Source: Tenrec ecaudatus (Eukaryota > Chordata > Mammalia > Afrosoricida > Tenrecidae). From it: DNA of 64,000 bases. The DNA lies in contig NC_134539.1 in NCBI RefSeq assembly GCF_050624435.1, positions 143,316,025 through 143,380,024 on the forward strand, given 5' to 3'. The notes under the pieces are model-generated. The model was not told the origin of the DNA. It saw only the letters and a list, made by a program, of their open reading frames with translations, and did not search any database. Position numbers and translations under genes: made by a program. Below are positions 16,332 to 27,990 of this stretch, piece after piece. Numbering within the stretch: position 1 is the stretch's first letter; each line of letters opens with the position of its first letter.

Positions 16332-16596
16332 CCTCGTCATCCTGGTCCGGGAAGGGGCTGGCACCGACTTTGGAGGCGGAGCCGCTGGAGTGCAGGGAGT
16401 GGTTGGAGGCTTTGGGGGATGTGCTGGGGCTGCTGGTGGCCGAGCTCTCGGAATAGAGGCCAGAGGTGTCCAGGGGTTCCGAGTCCAGCGCCGAGTCGGA
16501 GGCTGGGGGGAAGGGCAGCTGCTGCTGCAGGAGCTGCATCTTCTCCAGTTCCTTCTGGAACCGCTGGTGCTGCAGCTGCTGCTGCTGGTGCATGCT
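16332..16596 (-). CDS. ERN1: ERN1 exon 13 (cytosolic glutamine/serine-rich linker)
   Basis: 265 bp, acceptor TTCCAG, donor GTAAGG, ending phase 1. It encodes SMHQQQQLQHQ, a short coiled segment (FQKELEKMQLLQQQLPFP) and a Ser/Pro-rich low-complexity tail ending in FPDQDDE. The second glutamine run has 3 residues here against 6 in human. This linker separates the membrane from the kinase and is the most variable part of the protein. Confidence 0.96.
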
Positions 16597-17828
16597 CTGG
16601 AAAGGGAGGCGTCCATGCAGCCGGGGCAGCCCCCACCCCGCCCCACCAGGGAAGGCGGGGTGGGTTTGCATGACCCACAGGGCAGAGGGAGGTCGGCCAG
16701 AGGCCCTGGGGTAGTGCTGCTCCCTGAGTGTTCCGCCTTGTGCGGCTGGGCCCTTCCGGGCAGCCCACCCCGGCCATGGGAGCATGGGGAGAGGAAGGAG
16801 TGGGCCCCAGGTGGAGGGCATTCAGGTCCACTCTCAAATTTGGCAGCTTTGGCTGAGAGTCCGGGAGTTGTTGCAGAAGTGAAAACCCAGAAGTAGAACC
16901 AATGGAGAGACGGGGGTGGGTTTGGCGGGCACAGGAGTGCTGCCCACTCTGGCCTGTGCCCGCAGAGACGCCGGCTCAGGTGGGTCAGTGAGCGCCCAGC
17001 TAGGCTGATGAGAAAGTTGGGCGCAGGCCTCACAGCCACCTACCCAGAACCACATGGCCAGCTTGAGGCAGAAGGCAGCAGAAACATGGGTTTGGCCCAG
17101 GTGCCCCCTTCTCGGTGTCATCAGACTGCCTCCCTGCAGCGTCTGATACCCTTATTTGCCACACCTGTGCTGATTACGTCCCAGGTGTGGAAAGGTGGCT
17201 AAGGGAGCAGCGAGAGGGGGACCCTTGCTTGGAGGCATCTTGGCACTCCCCCTTCTACCTGAGGCTGATGTCCCCAGGAGCCTCTGCTCGCCGAGTAACC
17301 TCGGGGTAAACAGGTGATAACAGTGACCCTTGACCTGCGGGGGACAGGGTCAAAACGTCTGACCCATGCAGCTGTTGGGGTGCCAGTCCGTGTGGACACG
17401 TACTCCCGAGCACGTGTGTGCTGCCGTGAATGGGCTGGTGAGGGAATGCTCCCCCCGGGAGATTCTGCCCAGCCCAGCAAGCAACGTAAGGCTTGCTAAA
17501 GCCAGAGCTGTGCCCAGGAGCCCGTTCGACTCTGCTGACACGCTCGCAGGCAGTTTCTAAGGGGGAGAGGGAGGTTTTCACGCCTGCTGTCCCTGTTTTT
17601 CAAAACACACACAGCCAAGCGTTCAGGAGGGCCTGTGAGCAAGGCTTGTCAAGTGAAAGACTAAGTCCCGGGCTCAAGACCACCCTCTTCTGAGAAGGCG
17701 GTGCCTCCTTAGCGACCCTGCTTGGGGGGTTAGGCACCCAGTGGTGTTTCACTGGGAGGGGACAATGGTTGGCTGGTGGGCTGTCTTTGTCTGGGCCCTG
17801 TGGCCAGCAGGCCCAGGTGGAGCCTTAC
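16597..17828 (-). other. ERN1 intron 12, no repeat recognised
   Basis: GC-rich, apparently unique sequence between exons 13 and 12. Open frames near 16218-17039 are shadows of exon 13 and its flank. Nothing further identified. Confidence 0.5.
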
Positions 17829-18014
17829 CATAGGGTAGGTGATGATGAAGGCCACCCAGCCGATGAGCAGGAAGGTACTCAGGATGATGGTGGCCATGTC
17901 CTTGAGCACAGAGTCCACGGGGGCCTCGGGCTTGGCGGGGGCGAACTTCTCTTCCACATCCTGGGTGACGGTGGTGGGCGAGCTCTCGGCCGTCTGGTCC
18001 ACCAGGTGGATAAC
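17829..18014 (-). CDS. ERN1: ERN1 exon 12 (transmembrane segment)
   Basis: 186 bp (62 codons), acceptor CACACAG, donor GTAAGG, phase 0 at both ends. The first half is a divergent acidic linker (VDQTAESSPTTVTQDVEEKF), two residues shorter than human. The second half is the single membrane-spanning helix: MATIILSTFLLIGWVAFIIT, followed by YPM, where human has YPL. Because the exon is phase 0/0, skipping it would keep the frame but remove the membrane anchor. Confidence 0.98.
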
Positions 18015-18393
18015 CTGTGTGGGGAAGAGGGCGCCTTCACTGCCAGTCAGAGCAGTGGGCCGGGTGGGCGTGTCTTTTCCTGGGCTGCCCAAGGATGGGC
18101 TTGGGTCACAGGCCCGCCTCCTCCGAGTCTGGGAGCTGGGCCGTCATGCCCTGCTCCAGACGACGCTTCCCTGGGCTGTTCTCATCCCGTCAGGACCCTC
18201 CAGCTGGCCACATACTGCCCATTCTTCCTGGCCCTGCTGGGCCTCCTGCTCTCCCTGCCCTCCTCTTCCTTCTCTCGCGCCCTTCATGCCCTGGGTCCCC
18301 GGCACCCCTCAATTAGACCGCGTGCTATAAAGCCAGGGCTCCCTCAAGTCCTGGCATAAAGAGCTGCCAGCCCCTGCCCACCAGCCCACTCAC

Positions 18394-18512
18394 CTCCTCG
18401 AAGCTCTTCTTCTCGGCGTCGGCAGGAATCACGTTCCCCCGATGCCGGGGCAGGTTGTTGGGGAACCTCTCCAGCATCTTGGTTGAGGCGGACAGCGGTG
18501 TTTCGTGGTGGC
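18394..18512 (-). CDS. ERN1: ERN1 exon 11 (luminal juxtamembrane segment)
   Basis: 119 bp, acceptor TCCTAG, donor GTGAGT. It encodes human residues 363-402: GHHETPLSASTKMLERFPNN, then LPRHRGNVIPADAEKKSFEE. This is the poorly structured luminal linker between the core domain and the membrane. Confidence 0.97.
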
Positions 18513-19911
18513 CTAGGAGAGGACACAAATGCATTTGGTCACTGTCCCCGGACACACAGATCTGAGGGGCAAACCTGACTCCAGAAGTTGCAGTAACACA
18601 TTCATTTTCTTAGCCGGTGACGTGGGAGCGGCATGGGTGGGCAGAGAGAGGGTTCTGTCGGGAGAGGCACCGAGACGTTCCCGACGTGCTCTCGGAAGCG
18701 AGGCACACATGGCTGAGTCTGGCTGATTTGCTTAGTGCCTGTTCACAGCTGAAGCTCCCCTACAACGCTCAGCCCAGGGGCAGCTCTCTGCAGAGGCCAC
18801 CAGATGCCCTACTGGGAGCGCACGTCCTTCTGTGTCTGGGGAACGGGAACAGGACATGTAAGTAAGCTGTGTGGATGAGGGCCAAGGTTCCAGCAGGTCC
18901 TCAATCATCACTGGACGTTCCCTACACTACCGCTCCTGGAGGCCTAGCAACCGGCACTCATGGCCTGGCCCTGGCGGTGAGCCCATGACCGCAGGAGGTG
19001 CGGTGGCACTTGCTGGGGCGAAGGGTGACCCAGTTTAGCTCTCACCCTGAAGGGCTCCACCCTGCTGTGGTCATGTGGGACGCTTGCCAGAGACCTTGCT
19101 TCTCCCTCATGCCTCTGTGTCAACTGTCACCCTTACTGCCCTGTCCCCAGGACGCCGCCCTGGGGTGTCAATGAAACACCCTATCTCTCCCGCTGACAGT
19201 GCCTCCATTCCCAGCCTCACGCCCCTGGGCTGGCGCATGGACAGGAAGGAAATGGGGGAGGGAGCGCCCACGCCCACTCCAGAGAACAGGGCCCAGGGCT
19301 GCTCTCGGAGTCCACCGGAAACATCCGCCTCAGTCTCTCTCTTGGTCTTCAACTCCTCCTTCCACAACTCCAAACCACCTCCAAGGGACTCTTCCACAGA
19401 AGACCTGTTCCCTTACCTAAAAATGGAACAGACAGGGCACCAGCCTCACCCGGGGCCGCTGTGAGAAACCAACGAGATGGATTCCCAGGTGCTGGGCCCC
19501 GGCCGGCCGGGCACCCGCCAGGTGCTGACTTTGGGGACATGAAGGGCATGATGACTTGTGAGAACTGACTGGTAAACACGGCTGGGCTGTGTTCCTTGTG
19601 AGGGAGGGGAGGAGGGTGGGATAAAATGCCCCACGGTCCAAGCGACTGACTTAGAAATGCTTTAAACCTCTGCCCACCGGGAGGCGGTCTCTGACCTTCG
19701 CCTGCTTGGAGAAAGCGGCTCTTAACCCACCCTCCCCCCCCTTCCCTTCCTCCTGCACCCCACCTGCAGCAGAGCGCCTGGGGCTCGTGAGGCCCCCCAT
19801 GGCGGTCAGGGGAGAGCTGTGCCCCCCAGGGCCGCCCAAGGGTGATGCTTTTTGCAGCTCACCAGCAAGTCTGCTGCTGGCCCCAGAGGGGGGCGAGCCT
19901 CCTCCACGTAC
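18513..19911 (-). other. ERN1 intron 10, no clear repeat recognised
   Basis: Apparently unique sequence between exons 11 and 10. I see no SINE head or tail and no conserved open frame. Confidence 0.5.
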
Positions 19912-20071
19912 CTATCAGAAGCCAGTAGTTCCTCAGGTAGTTGAGCTTGTCCTTCCCTTTGATGTCAAACTTCAGGTCGGTGCTGGGCGTGATCACGCAC
20001 TCGCCCTTGTCGCCAACGGTGACCCCGTCGGTCTGGGGACCTTCCAGCAAGGGAAGAGCGCTGCCGCGGGG
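19912..20071 (-). CDS. ERN1: ERN1 exon 10 (luminal domain, Cys332)
   Basis: 160 bp, acceptor CCACAG, donor GTACGT, ending phase 1. It encodes PRGSALPLLEGPQTDGV, the GDKGECVITPSTD loop with the Cys332 equivalent, and LNYLRNYWLLI. After STDLKFD the sequence is IKGKDK, where human has PGLKSKNK, so it is two residues shorter. This is the flexible segment before the juxtamembrane tail. Confidence 0.97.
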
Positions 20072-20299
20072 CTGTGGACACAGACTGTGGTGAGGCAGGC
20101 CCCACCGGGGTCTTCCCAGGACTGCCCGAGTGTGACCGCACCATCCACCTCGACAGAAGCTGGGCTCCCAGGGCCCCAAGACTGGCAGGGTGAGCTCAGT
20201 CCACGAGGACGCCACAACATGGGCACCAGCCTCGTTTCTCATGGCTGGATCCCACGGAGTGGGCAGGGAGAGTGGGGACCCCGAGAAGCTATGAGGGAA

Positions 20300-20437
20300 G
20301 CGGGTACCTGGTGGAACTGCGGCTAGAGCACTCAGCCACGGCCGGCAGAGCCTTGGAAACCCCGGGCACTCTACTCTGCCCTGTCACGTGCCCGTGAGCC
20401 AGAACCCACTGGACAGCAGTGGGAGTGGGCTGGGGTA
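20300..20437 (+). mobile_element. AfroSINE, internally deleted
   Basis: Degraded head (TACCTGGTGGAACTGCGGCT), then directly AGCCTTGGAAACCCCGGGCA, CTCTACTCTGCCCTGTCACG and tail GAACCCACTGGACAGCAGTG. The middle third is missing. Confidence 0.75.
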
Positions 20438-21094
20438 TTATGCAGAGCGGTTGTAAGTACCAGAGAATGAGTGGGCATCTACCAGTTCACAGCATCTTCC
20501 AGAAGCTCAAGTTGAGGCAATGCACATATACGGGTAGATCAAGTTCCGGCCCTGCCAAGAGCTGGCTCGGGTCATAGCTTCAGATGCCACCATGCCCAGT
20601 GGGCAGGTGACCAGGGGAACGGTCGTGGGCTGCCTACAAAAGCAGCATCACAGCTCAGGCCCCGCCAGGGCCAGAGGGAAGGGGCTGGGGTGCTCAGAGA
20701 CTAGAGAGGGCAAAGGAAGCAGGAAGGGCACCGGAAGCCAGGGCACTGCAGGACTAAAGGCTCAGGGCAGAGGTGTCTGGAAGCCGGGGAGCAGGCATAG
20801 CTGGCTGGGCAGCACCCCCCGCCCAGAGAAGCTAACAATGTGGCTGACCCTGAGGACTGGCTCCTGGGGTTCAGCTTTGAGCATGGCAGCCAGGGGGCAG
20901 ACACGCGCCTCTGCTCATGAAGCAGAGCGTGGCCCGTGCAGAAGCTGGTTTAGAGGGTTTCAGATCTGTGGTCTGCATCCCCAGCCCACAAGCCGTTCAC
21001 CTACAACGCAGTCACTGCGGCTACATGGGAGGCGGCGCTGGGGGCTGCAGCAGTGAGCCCTCTTTGTCTCTGCCCCCCCGCCCTGGGGACTTAC

Positions 21095-21173
21095 CACGAC
21101 TGCGACCCCCTCGTGCACCATCGAGGGGGAGGCGTACAGGCTGGTAGAGTATTTCCCAACATACAGGGTGGGC
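21095..21173 (-). CDS. ERN1: ERN1 exon 9 (luminal domain)
   Basis: 79 bp, acceptor CCACAG, donor GTAAGT, ending phase 0. It encodes human residues 281-307 (PTLYVGKYSTSLYASPSMV, then HEGVAVV) without a visible change. Confidence 0.97.
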
Positions 21174-21587
21174 CTGTGGGTGAAACACACACGTGTTCCA
21201 GTCACTCTATGTCCAGAGCCCACAGGTGGCCCTTTGGAAAGAGGAGCCAGAGTCCCAACCCCCGCCCCCCCCCACCCAGGCATAACTGCCTTGACCCCCA
21301 GCAAGGAGGAAAGCTGGGGGGTGGGAGGCAGGGCACCATCCCAGGGGCCAGGGGAACAGTCACCCATGGCCTACAAAGCACAGACAAGCCGCCTCACTGC
21401 AAACCTGCCTTCCTCATCAGGAAGTGGCAGGGCTGGGCTCGGCCCTGCCCATCACAGCCTGCAGGAAGGCCTGCGGGCGGGCGGGCCTGGACGGCCTGGT
21501 AAGGCTGGATGCTCAGCGAGCCTGAGCAGCACACTCTGGGACCGGAGTTCTCACCGCCCCACATGCCGTGTCTGGTCTTAGGGTTCT

Positions 21588-21776
21588 AGAGGAACCCTGT
21601 GGTGTAGTGGTTATGTGTTGGGCCAGTCGGCAGTTTGAAACCACCAGCCGCTCCTAAGAAGAAAGGTGAGTGAGGTTTTCTACTCCCATAAAGAGCTGCC
21701 GTCTGGGAGCCCCCGGGCAGTTCTACCCTGTCTTGTAGGGTAAGTCAGAATTGACTTGATGGCAGTAAGTGCTGTG
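21588..21776 (+). mobile_element. AfroSINE in intron 8
   Basis: Head GAGGAACCCTGTGGTGTAGT, B-box form CAGTTTGAAACCACCAGCCG, body ACTCCCATAAAGAGCTGCCG, TTCTACCCTGTCTTGTAGGG and tail AATTGACTTGATGGCAGTAA. Confidence 0.93.
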
Positions 21777-22039
21777 TGTGTGTTTTTGCGAGAGGGCCCA
21801 CAGAAGCTCTGAGACGCCATCACATGCTGTTAGCCTGGAGGTTCCAGAAAAGCCTCATAGATGCTTACGGAATCCCAAGCTGGGCAAGACATCCTGTCCT
21901 CCAGCTCAGTGGACCATCTTGGACTGGGGCATTGAGGAAGGGATGGCGGGATGGGTCTATGGTGTCAGTTCAGAGATGGTAGAAGCTTAAACCTCTCTCA
22001 AGAAATAGCCAGCACTTGCAGGTGTCCGACCATTTAGGA

Positions 22040-22227
22040 AGTAAAACTGAACTCACTCTATTGAGTCCATGCTGACTCATAGTGACCCCCAGCGGGCTCC
22101 CGAGACAGTGACTGTGGAGAAGAGTAGAAACCAGTCTTTCTCCACGGAGTGACTGGTGGCTTCGAACTGCCGACCACCATGTCTGGATCACAGCCCACCT
22201 GTAACCCCTGCACCCCCAGGGCTCCTC
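22040..22227 (-). mobile_element. AfroSINE in intron 8
   Basis: Reversed: TATTGAGTCCATGCTGACTC, ATAGTGACCCCCAGCGGG, body GAGTAGAAACCAGTCTTTCTC, B-box GGCTTCGAACTGCCGACCAC, head CCCCCAGGGCTCC. It is 260 bp from the 188-bp plus-strand copy, so the pair could base-pair in the transcript. Confidence 0.92.
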
Positions 22228-22683
22228 TATGCACAGAATGCTCTGGTGCAACCTTCCCCACCAACTCTATGAGGCAGGAAGCAGGCTAGGTGACATTCAG
22301 TGACGTCCTTACGGGCGGTTCATCGGCGGGATGGAGACCACCAGCAGGCTGGGCCTTAGAGACTTGCATGTACTAAAAACGTCTGCCCACTTTCTCCTGG
22401 CTTTTAAAAATGGCTTCAACCCACTTGGATAGCACTCAGCTGGTGGGGATTCTGGAAGCGTTTTGCTTCTTCATTTGATTCTAAAGGTTGGCTACGGGTC
22501 GCCACCTGTGACTTTAACTTGTTCTCTCTCCAGAAGGCCTGCACCCCCTTCCTCCATTCGGAGGTTCTGCCTGAGTCTGTCTGCCCGACCCCTGGCCTGG
22601 AGCGCAGGGTCTGCCACATGTGGTCATCCCGGGGCCGGGTCAGAGCAGCCTGCCCTCCCCTGCCCCAAGGTCCCTCGACTCAC

Positions 22684-22945
22684 GTGAGCTTGCTCTTAGC
22701 CTCTGTCTCCTTGGGGAAGGGGTACTTCCACTTGGTGATGCGCCCCACCTCCCCGGACATGAAGGTCAGGTAGCGCAGGGTCTCCACAGCGACGTTGATG
22801 TGCATCACCTTCCGCAGGCCCTCCCGCTGCCAGACGTAAAGGGACACCACGGGGGAGGCGTAGTTTTGGATCCACAGGACATCCCCGGATTCACTGTCCA
22901 CGGTCACCACGAGCCCATCGCCGTTGGACACGAAGTGAGACATCT
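22684..22945 (-). CDS. ERN1: ERN1 exon 8 (luminal core)
   Basis: 262 bp, acceptor CTGCAG, donor GTGAGT. It encodes human residues 194-281: the MSHFVSNGDGLVVTVDSESG block, the WIQNYASPVV strand, the REGLRKVMHINVAVETLR helix region and WKYPFPKETEAKSKL. It is nearly identical to human; the visible change is AFYVW to SLYVW. Confidence 0.98.
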
Positions 22946-23932
22946 CTGCAGCGGAGCAGACACACAAAAGAGGTCGCGTCTCACTCCCCCCACGGCCACA
23001 TCCTCCCCCCGCGTGGCACGTGGCAGTCTCTCAGCTCGAGGCAGCAAGCCTTCTGGGGCGCCGAGAACTCCGGGGACTGGTCTCGTGCTCCCAGGGAGCT
23101 CATTCAGGATGCTGAGAGCAGCCTGGCTCGCGCACTAAGGTCCGAGGGTAACTCATACCAAGGAAAAAGGGGTCGGGCGAAGTCTGTTAGCCTGGCTTTC
23201 TGTAGCAGCCCTGTAAAATAACTCCACGGACCAAGCTGAAAGACAGTCTGCATCTGGTCCTGACAGGGCACTGAAGGTGATCGGATGAGAACACGTAGGT
23301 CCTGGGTCTGAAGGATTTCCATCAGACTCAGACCACCGGCCTACATGTAGTAATTCACACCCACTCTCAGTCAACCCATCCACTGCAACAGGCCCCTCAG
23401 AGTACCCCTGCTGGGCCCCTCCTCCTGGGCTCCACTCCTCCTCCTGTCCTCACTCCTACCTCGCTGCAGGTAAATGCTGTCCTTTTGATCTTAAGTGATC
23501 AAATGTAGAGGTGGGGAGTGTTACCGATCTGAAGGGTAAGGGCTGTGGTCTTGGGGAGCTCACAGCTCCACCTGACTAGTAAGCCTAATCTCCATAAGGA
23601 TTTCTACTTCTGGTCCACATTTCCCTCCCACGCCATCCAGAACCTGCAAATGTGATCCTTTTCAGGGCAGTTTCCCACCAGACTTTCAGAGAGCAGTGAT
23701 GGGACAATGGCATCACTTTTCTCCCAGGGGCTGGCAGTGAATTCCTTTCCTGACACAGAGGGACTCCAAGGTGAGCTGGCCCTTGCTACCCCGACTGCTG
23801 GAGGGATTTACCACCAGCCCGTGGAGAGCTCAGAGTGCGGTAAAGCAGCGTCTGAAGAGGAGATCCTGGTGTCTGGGGTGATTGGTCCAAAGTCCTGGCC
23901 CGACCTCCCACAGCTGGCCCGGAAGCACTTAC

Positions 23933-24034
23933 TGTAGTCCAGGTCGTCCTCGGGCAGTGAGGCGGCGTAGTCAAAGTAGGTTGCGTTCCACCGGAGCTCC
24001 CTGGATCTGGTGTCGTACATGGTGATGGTGTACT
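23933..24034 (-). CDS. ERN1: ERN1 exon 7 (luminal domain, N-glycosylation site)
   Basis: 102 bp, acceptor CTGCAG, donor GTAAGT. It encodes human residues 160-193 plus one base of K194. The sequon N-A-T in RWNATYFDY corresponds to the single known N-glycosylation site of human IRE1-alpha (Asn176). The rest reads ASLPEDDLDY, with V to L against human. Confidence 0.97.
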
Positions 24035-24807
24035 CTGCAGGACACACACCAGCCCATTACCTACTGGGATGCTGGCCTCACCTCAATTGCAACCCACGTA
24101 TAGTACTGGCCTCCCCGAATTGCAGGGGAGAATGTCTAGCTAGCCCTATGGACAGGGAAAGACCACATGGAGGGAGGTGAAGTCCCAGACTCCCAGGACT
24201 CCTGACCCACAGAACTGTGAGCAATAGAATGGCTATTGTTTTGAGCCGCTTGACATCTCAGGGTGGTTTATTCCATGCCAAGAGGCTTTTAAAATTCCAC
24301 CATCTTTCCATCCCATCTCCCTATAGCCTCTTTGAAGCCCTGAGGGTAAAAGATAACTGATACAGAATTTGGTACCTAGGCGTGGGGTGATGCTTTAATG
24401 ACGCCCTAAAGCCTGGGGCACTGACTTTGGGCCTCAGAGACGGGATGCGGCTGGGGGGCGACCGGAGCTCTGTCACCGGAAGAGAGATGAACAGGGTCCC
24501 TGCCTCTGGGAGCAGAACAGGGCGACCCTGCTCATGTCACGGTGGCACACGTACACTCCGCGGGCAGGCACTTGGGAGAGAAAGAGCTCCCTAATGAAGC
24601 TGTGTATCTGACTGAGGCGCTTGCTGGGCAGGCTCAGAAAGTGCCCATCAGTTTCCCTCGGCTGAGTGTGACTCAGTCCAGCCTGCCAATGCCAGGAGCT
24701 GTGGAAGGCAGAACTCTGCCAGGGAGAGAACACGCCACTATTTTCCCCTAAAGGGGTGACAGTGGGGGTGTGGCACCTGTCAAAGGCAGCCCGGCTGGGC
24801 CTGGCTC

Positions 24808-24905
24808 TCACAGCTTCCAGGTACAGCCTTGGAGTGCCCAGGGACAGTCCCACTCTGTCCTGCGGAGTCGTTATGAACTGGAATTGACTGGACAACAATG
24901 AGATA
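24808..24905 (+). mobile_element. AfroSINE 3' half
   Basis: ACAGCTTCCAGGTACAGCCT, TGGAGTGCCCAGGGACAGTC, CCACTCTGTCCTGCGGAGTC and tail GAACTGGAATTGACTGGACA. The head is not recognised. Confidence 0.7.
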
Positions 24906-25409
24906 GAGGGTCCAAGGCCATCGCCCCATCTGGTAAAAGACTCTCAAGATGAAAGCTGGCCTTGCATGAAACCTTAGGGTGCTGGCAGTGAAGCCTGGCC
25001 TCATGGTCAAGGTCAGCTCCAAGCCAAGACCGCAAGATGCCAGCGAGGCATCTGAAACCTCAGAAATAGTCCCGGTGCCCCTGAGAGAGGAGAAGGCTGT
25101 GAGATGGATGGCGCCTCTCTGTAACAGTTTCGCGAGCACTGCATCCACGTGTCATGCAAGGCGGTCTTCGGTCGTGTGTGAAGAGTTGTGCAGGCATCAC
25201 CACACTCAGTTCTAGAACGAGGCGGGTACTCTGCCTGGCATGTTCTCACCATGAAAGCGGAGAGAGGGCTGGTCTCAGAGATCTGTGGGCATGGCTAGTG
25301 TCGAGAGGAGAGGACTCCGCTTGACTTATGGAACATCCAGAATGTTTTGAAAGAGTGCTTGCTATCAACCATGGACTGGAAGGACTAGAAACAGTCAAAG
25401 GGGAAAAGA

Positions 25410-25546
25410 GGGCTCAAGTGGAGAGAGGAAATGTTTTGAGAATGCTGATGGCAACAGATGTACAAATGTGCTTGACACAATGGACGGATGGCCTGTGATA
25501 AGAGTTGCACGAACCTCCAATAAAAATATTTTTTAAAAAGGGTCTC
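25410..25546 (+). mobile_element. 3' end of unclassified retroposon family (short copy A)
   Basis: Shares GGCTCAAGTGGA, GATGGCAACAGATGTACAAA, TGTGCTTGACACAATGGACG, TGTGATAAGAGTTG and CCTCCAATAAAAATATTT with the 3' ends of the long copies at 30960-32852 and 37440-39305. It is 5'-truncated, with AATAAA just before an A-rich end, as in LINE-type retrotransposition. Confidence 0.8.
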
Positions 25547-26879
25547 TAGACCTCCAACTCGTACTGAACAAGGGACAGGCAGGGACAGTTATTTCTAGTG
25601 GGAAAAGGAAGCAAGTCTCAGAGCAGAAGCAAGGGCCATTGAGAGCAACATACTGGAGAAAGAATCCCAGAGGAGGAGACTGGCCCTCACCGGGGGCTGT
25701 AACCTGCTGTCAGGGGAAGGAACCTGCAGTCTGGCCAGACGGCAGCGTGACTCTGGGTCAGTGACTGCTGCACGGTGCTCACGTGATTGAGAATGTTTAC
25801 TGTAGCTGTCCTGTCACTGTCTCACCAGCTTATGTGGAGTTAGAGGACACAGGAGGGGCCCGACTGACCAACCAAGAGAAGCCTCCCCCCACCCACCCCC
25901 CGTTTCAAGATCTGATGCAGGGCACGAGGTGCTGGATTTTCGACTGTGGGAGTCTGGGGAGCTTTTCTGAAAAGGTCACCAATTCTTTACCAGCATGTGA
26001 TGTTCACATTGCTCTTTCCTTCAGGAGGCCAAGCCCATTTCACCACTCCTTTGATTCTTATGATTCCTTTGGCCAAGAGACCACCGTGACAATAAAGTTC
26101 GGGGGCTTCTGAGCCCAGGCATTATGAGCCATGGTAGCTTCCACTGTGCCCCAAGATGGACACCTAGTCGCCATGCCAACAAGTCCACACTCTACGTGGA
26201 GAGCCAGGTCCCAGACAGGAGTGAGCCAGCCAGCAGCATGTGGAGTGGGGAGGACCGTCCCATGAAGGACTTCTGGGGCAGCGGTAAAATGACTGCTGCT
26301 GTCGTCACTGGTCCTGGAGGCCAAGCAGTCACACTCCTATGCACTTGCCCCCCACACCTAACACCTCCAAGCACCACCACTTTGCCTGAGAACCACGGCC
26401 TGGCGATGCCTGGGGGAAGCTGGAGTCGCTGCAAGCCTTTACCTGATAGAAAAGCAAGCAAACAAAATCCTAAGCAGGCCCCACAGCTGGAAGATTGGCT
26501 TTCTCGGGGAAAGTGGTGGGGCTGGGGGTGGGCTCTGCAATCCGTACAGACTGGCCTCCGAGCTCCTGGAGAGGCCAAGCAGCTGCCAGGGGGCCACAGT
26601 GCATTTCACCAATCTGCAGAAAGGCACCTTTCTGCACAGCACCTGAAGAAAGCCCCCCACCCCCACCCCACCGCCCTCTCCCTCGCTCCCTGAGCTCAGT
26701 GACCTAAATGGAGTGGTCACTTAGAATGGCTTCTTCCCAAGTGTCTGACACAATCCTCACCCCCCACCCCCACCCACTTCTAAATGCTTGCTTGCTTGCT
26801 TCCCGTTTGGCTGTATTGTATCTGCCACGCAGCCCTTCACACTGAGGACAGGGACAGCGGCTGAGCACCTGGTGAATCA

Positions 26880-27400
26880 GGTCGGTTCCTGCGAGAAAGG
26901 GCTTGCCAGTCACATATCTGAGCACCGGGCAGTGTGCTCAGTACAAGGGTGCAGAGGAGCCACAAATGGGGCCTGAGCCCAGGGGGGAGGTGAGTAAACT
27001 TGAAGTCGGTGGTGAGACGCGTAGGACACAGGGAGCAGAAAAGGATGGGGGTGTTTTTCATGATTCATGAGGGGTAAAGATGAATAGCAAGATGGAGGCT
27101 GCCCCTGGGGAGGCTGGGAAGGGAGCTTCCCAGATGAGGGGGCTTTTGAGCAGAGGCGTGAAGAGAAGAAAGGATGTGTGGTGAGGGACGCACGGCCCAG
27201 CACGGCTTGCTCTGGGAGCGGCAGGGAGCACTGTGGATGGACAGTGTGGAAGTGGGGGAGGTTCAGGGATGGCTGGCGAGCAGCCCGGGGCTTCTGGGAC
27301 CGAGCTTGGGGTTCCAGCCGTGGGCAATGGGAGCCAGGGAAGGATCTTTTAGAGGGGCACAGCATACTCGGATCTGTGTTTGGAGAAGGCGGCCAGGGAT
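26880..27400 (-). mobile_element. L2 LINE, 3' region
   Basis: In reverse this follows the L2 3' end order: here GCAGAGGAGCCACAAATGGG, GCTTTTGAGCAGAGGCGTGA, GGCAATGGGAGCCAGGGAAG, ATCTTTTAGAGGGGCACAGC, ACTCGGATCTGTGTTTGGAG, matching the known antisense L2 pattern. Old and diverged; it ends close to exon 6. Confidence 0.65.
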
Positions 27401-27453
27401 GGGACTGTCTCAGATCCCTGCAGGCTGACAGTCATCAGAGATGCCTTGCTTAC

Positions 27454-27576
27454 CTGTTCGCCCGAGGTACAGAAGAGAGGTGGACGGGCAGAGGCTTTCT
27501 GCGAAGGTCGACGACAGAGTCTGCTGCTTCTCCCCAGTCAGGAGGTCAATAACATACCAAATGTCCTGCTTTTTAC
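27454..27576 (-). CDS. ERN1: ERN1 exon 6 (luminal dimer interface, Cys148)
   Basis: 123 bp, acceptor TTCCAG, donor GTAAGC. It encodes human residues 119-159: GKKQDIWYVIDLLTGEKQQT, then SSTFAESLCPSTSLLYLGRT. It keeps the equivalents of Lys121 and Asp123, known to be important for luminal dimerisation, and Cys148. Two conservative changes from human (A to T and D to E) lie in the SSAFADS stretch. An old L2 copy ends about 50 bp beyond its donor. Confidence 0.98.
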
Positions 27577-27821
27577 CTGGAAGGTCACGGGATACACTGT
27601 GGTTTACGCCCGTCACTGCCACACCAGCAGCCCAAGAGGTCCTCTGTGCCCAGAGACGGGCTTGGGGTTCCCACAGGGTCCGGGACATTTCTGTGAGGCT
27701 TGGAAAGTGGCAATGTAAAGGGTAGTGAGGAAATAAAAACTTGGGGGCCACTGGATCTTATAGCAACTACTTCATCATGTTCTTAAAAAGGTCCTCCATA
27801 CCTAATAATTGAATCATAAAG

Positions 27822-27990
27822 CCCAATCAAACCCACTGCCACCCTGGTGACCCTGCAGGCCAGGGGGAACTGCCCCCCAAGTTTTCCAGGCTGTAAACCT
27901 CTGCAGTGCAGGCCGACACGGCTCTTTCCCGTGGGATGGCTGGCTGGGGGTTTTAACTGCTGACCTTCTGCTTAGCAATCGGGGACTGAA
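27822..27990 (-). mobile_element. AfroSINE in intron 5
   Basis: Reversed: ATCAAACCCACTGCCACCC, TGACCCTGCAGGCCAGGGGG, GGCTCTTTCCCGTGGGATGG, and B-box region TTTTAACTGCTGACCTTCTG. The tail core has a small deletion. Confidence 0.85.

Noticed and set aside
16218-17039. 273- and 209-codon frames around 16.2-17.0 kb
   Set aside because: Shadows of ERN1 exon 13, whose low-complexity codons keep alternative frames open.
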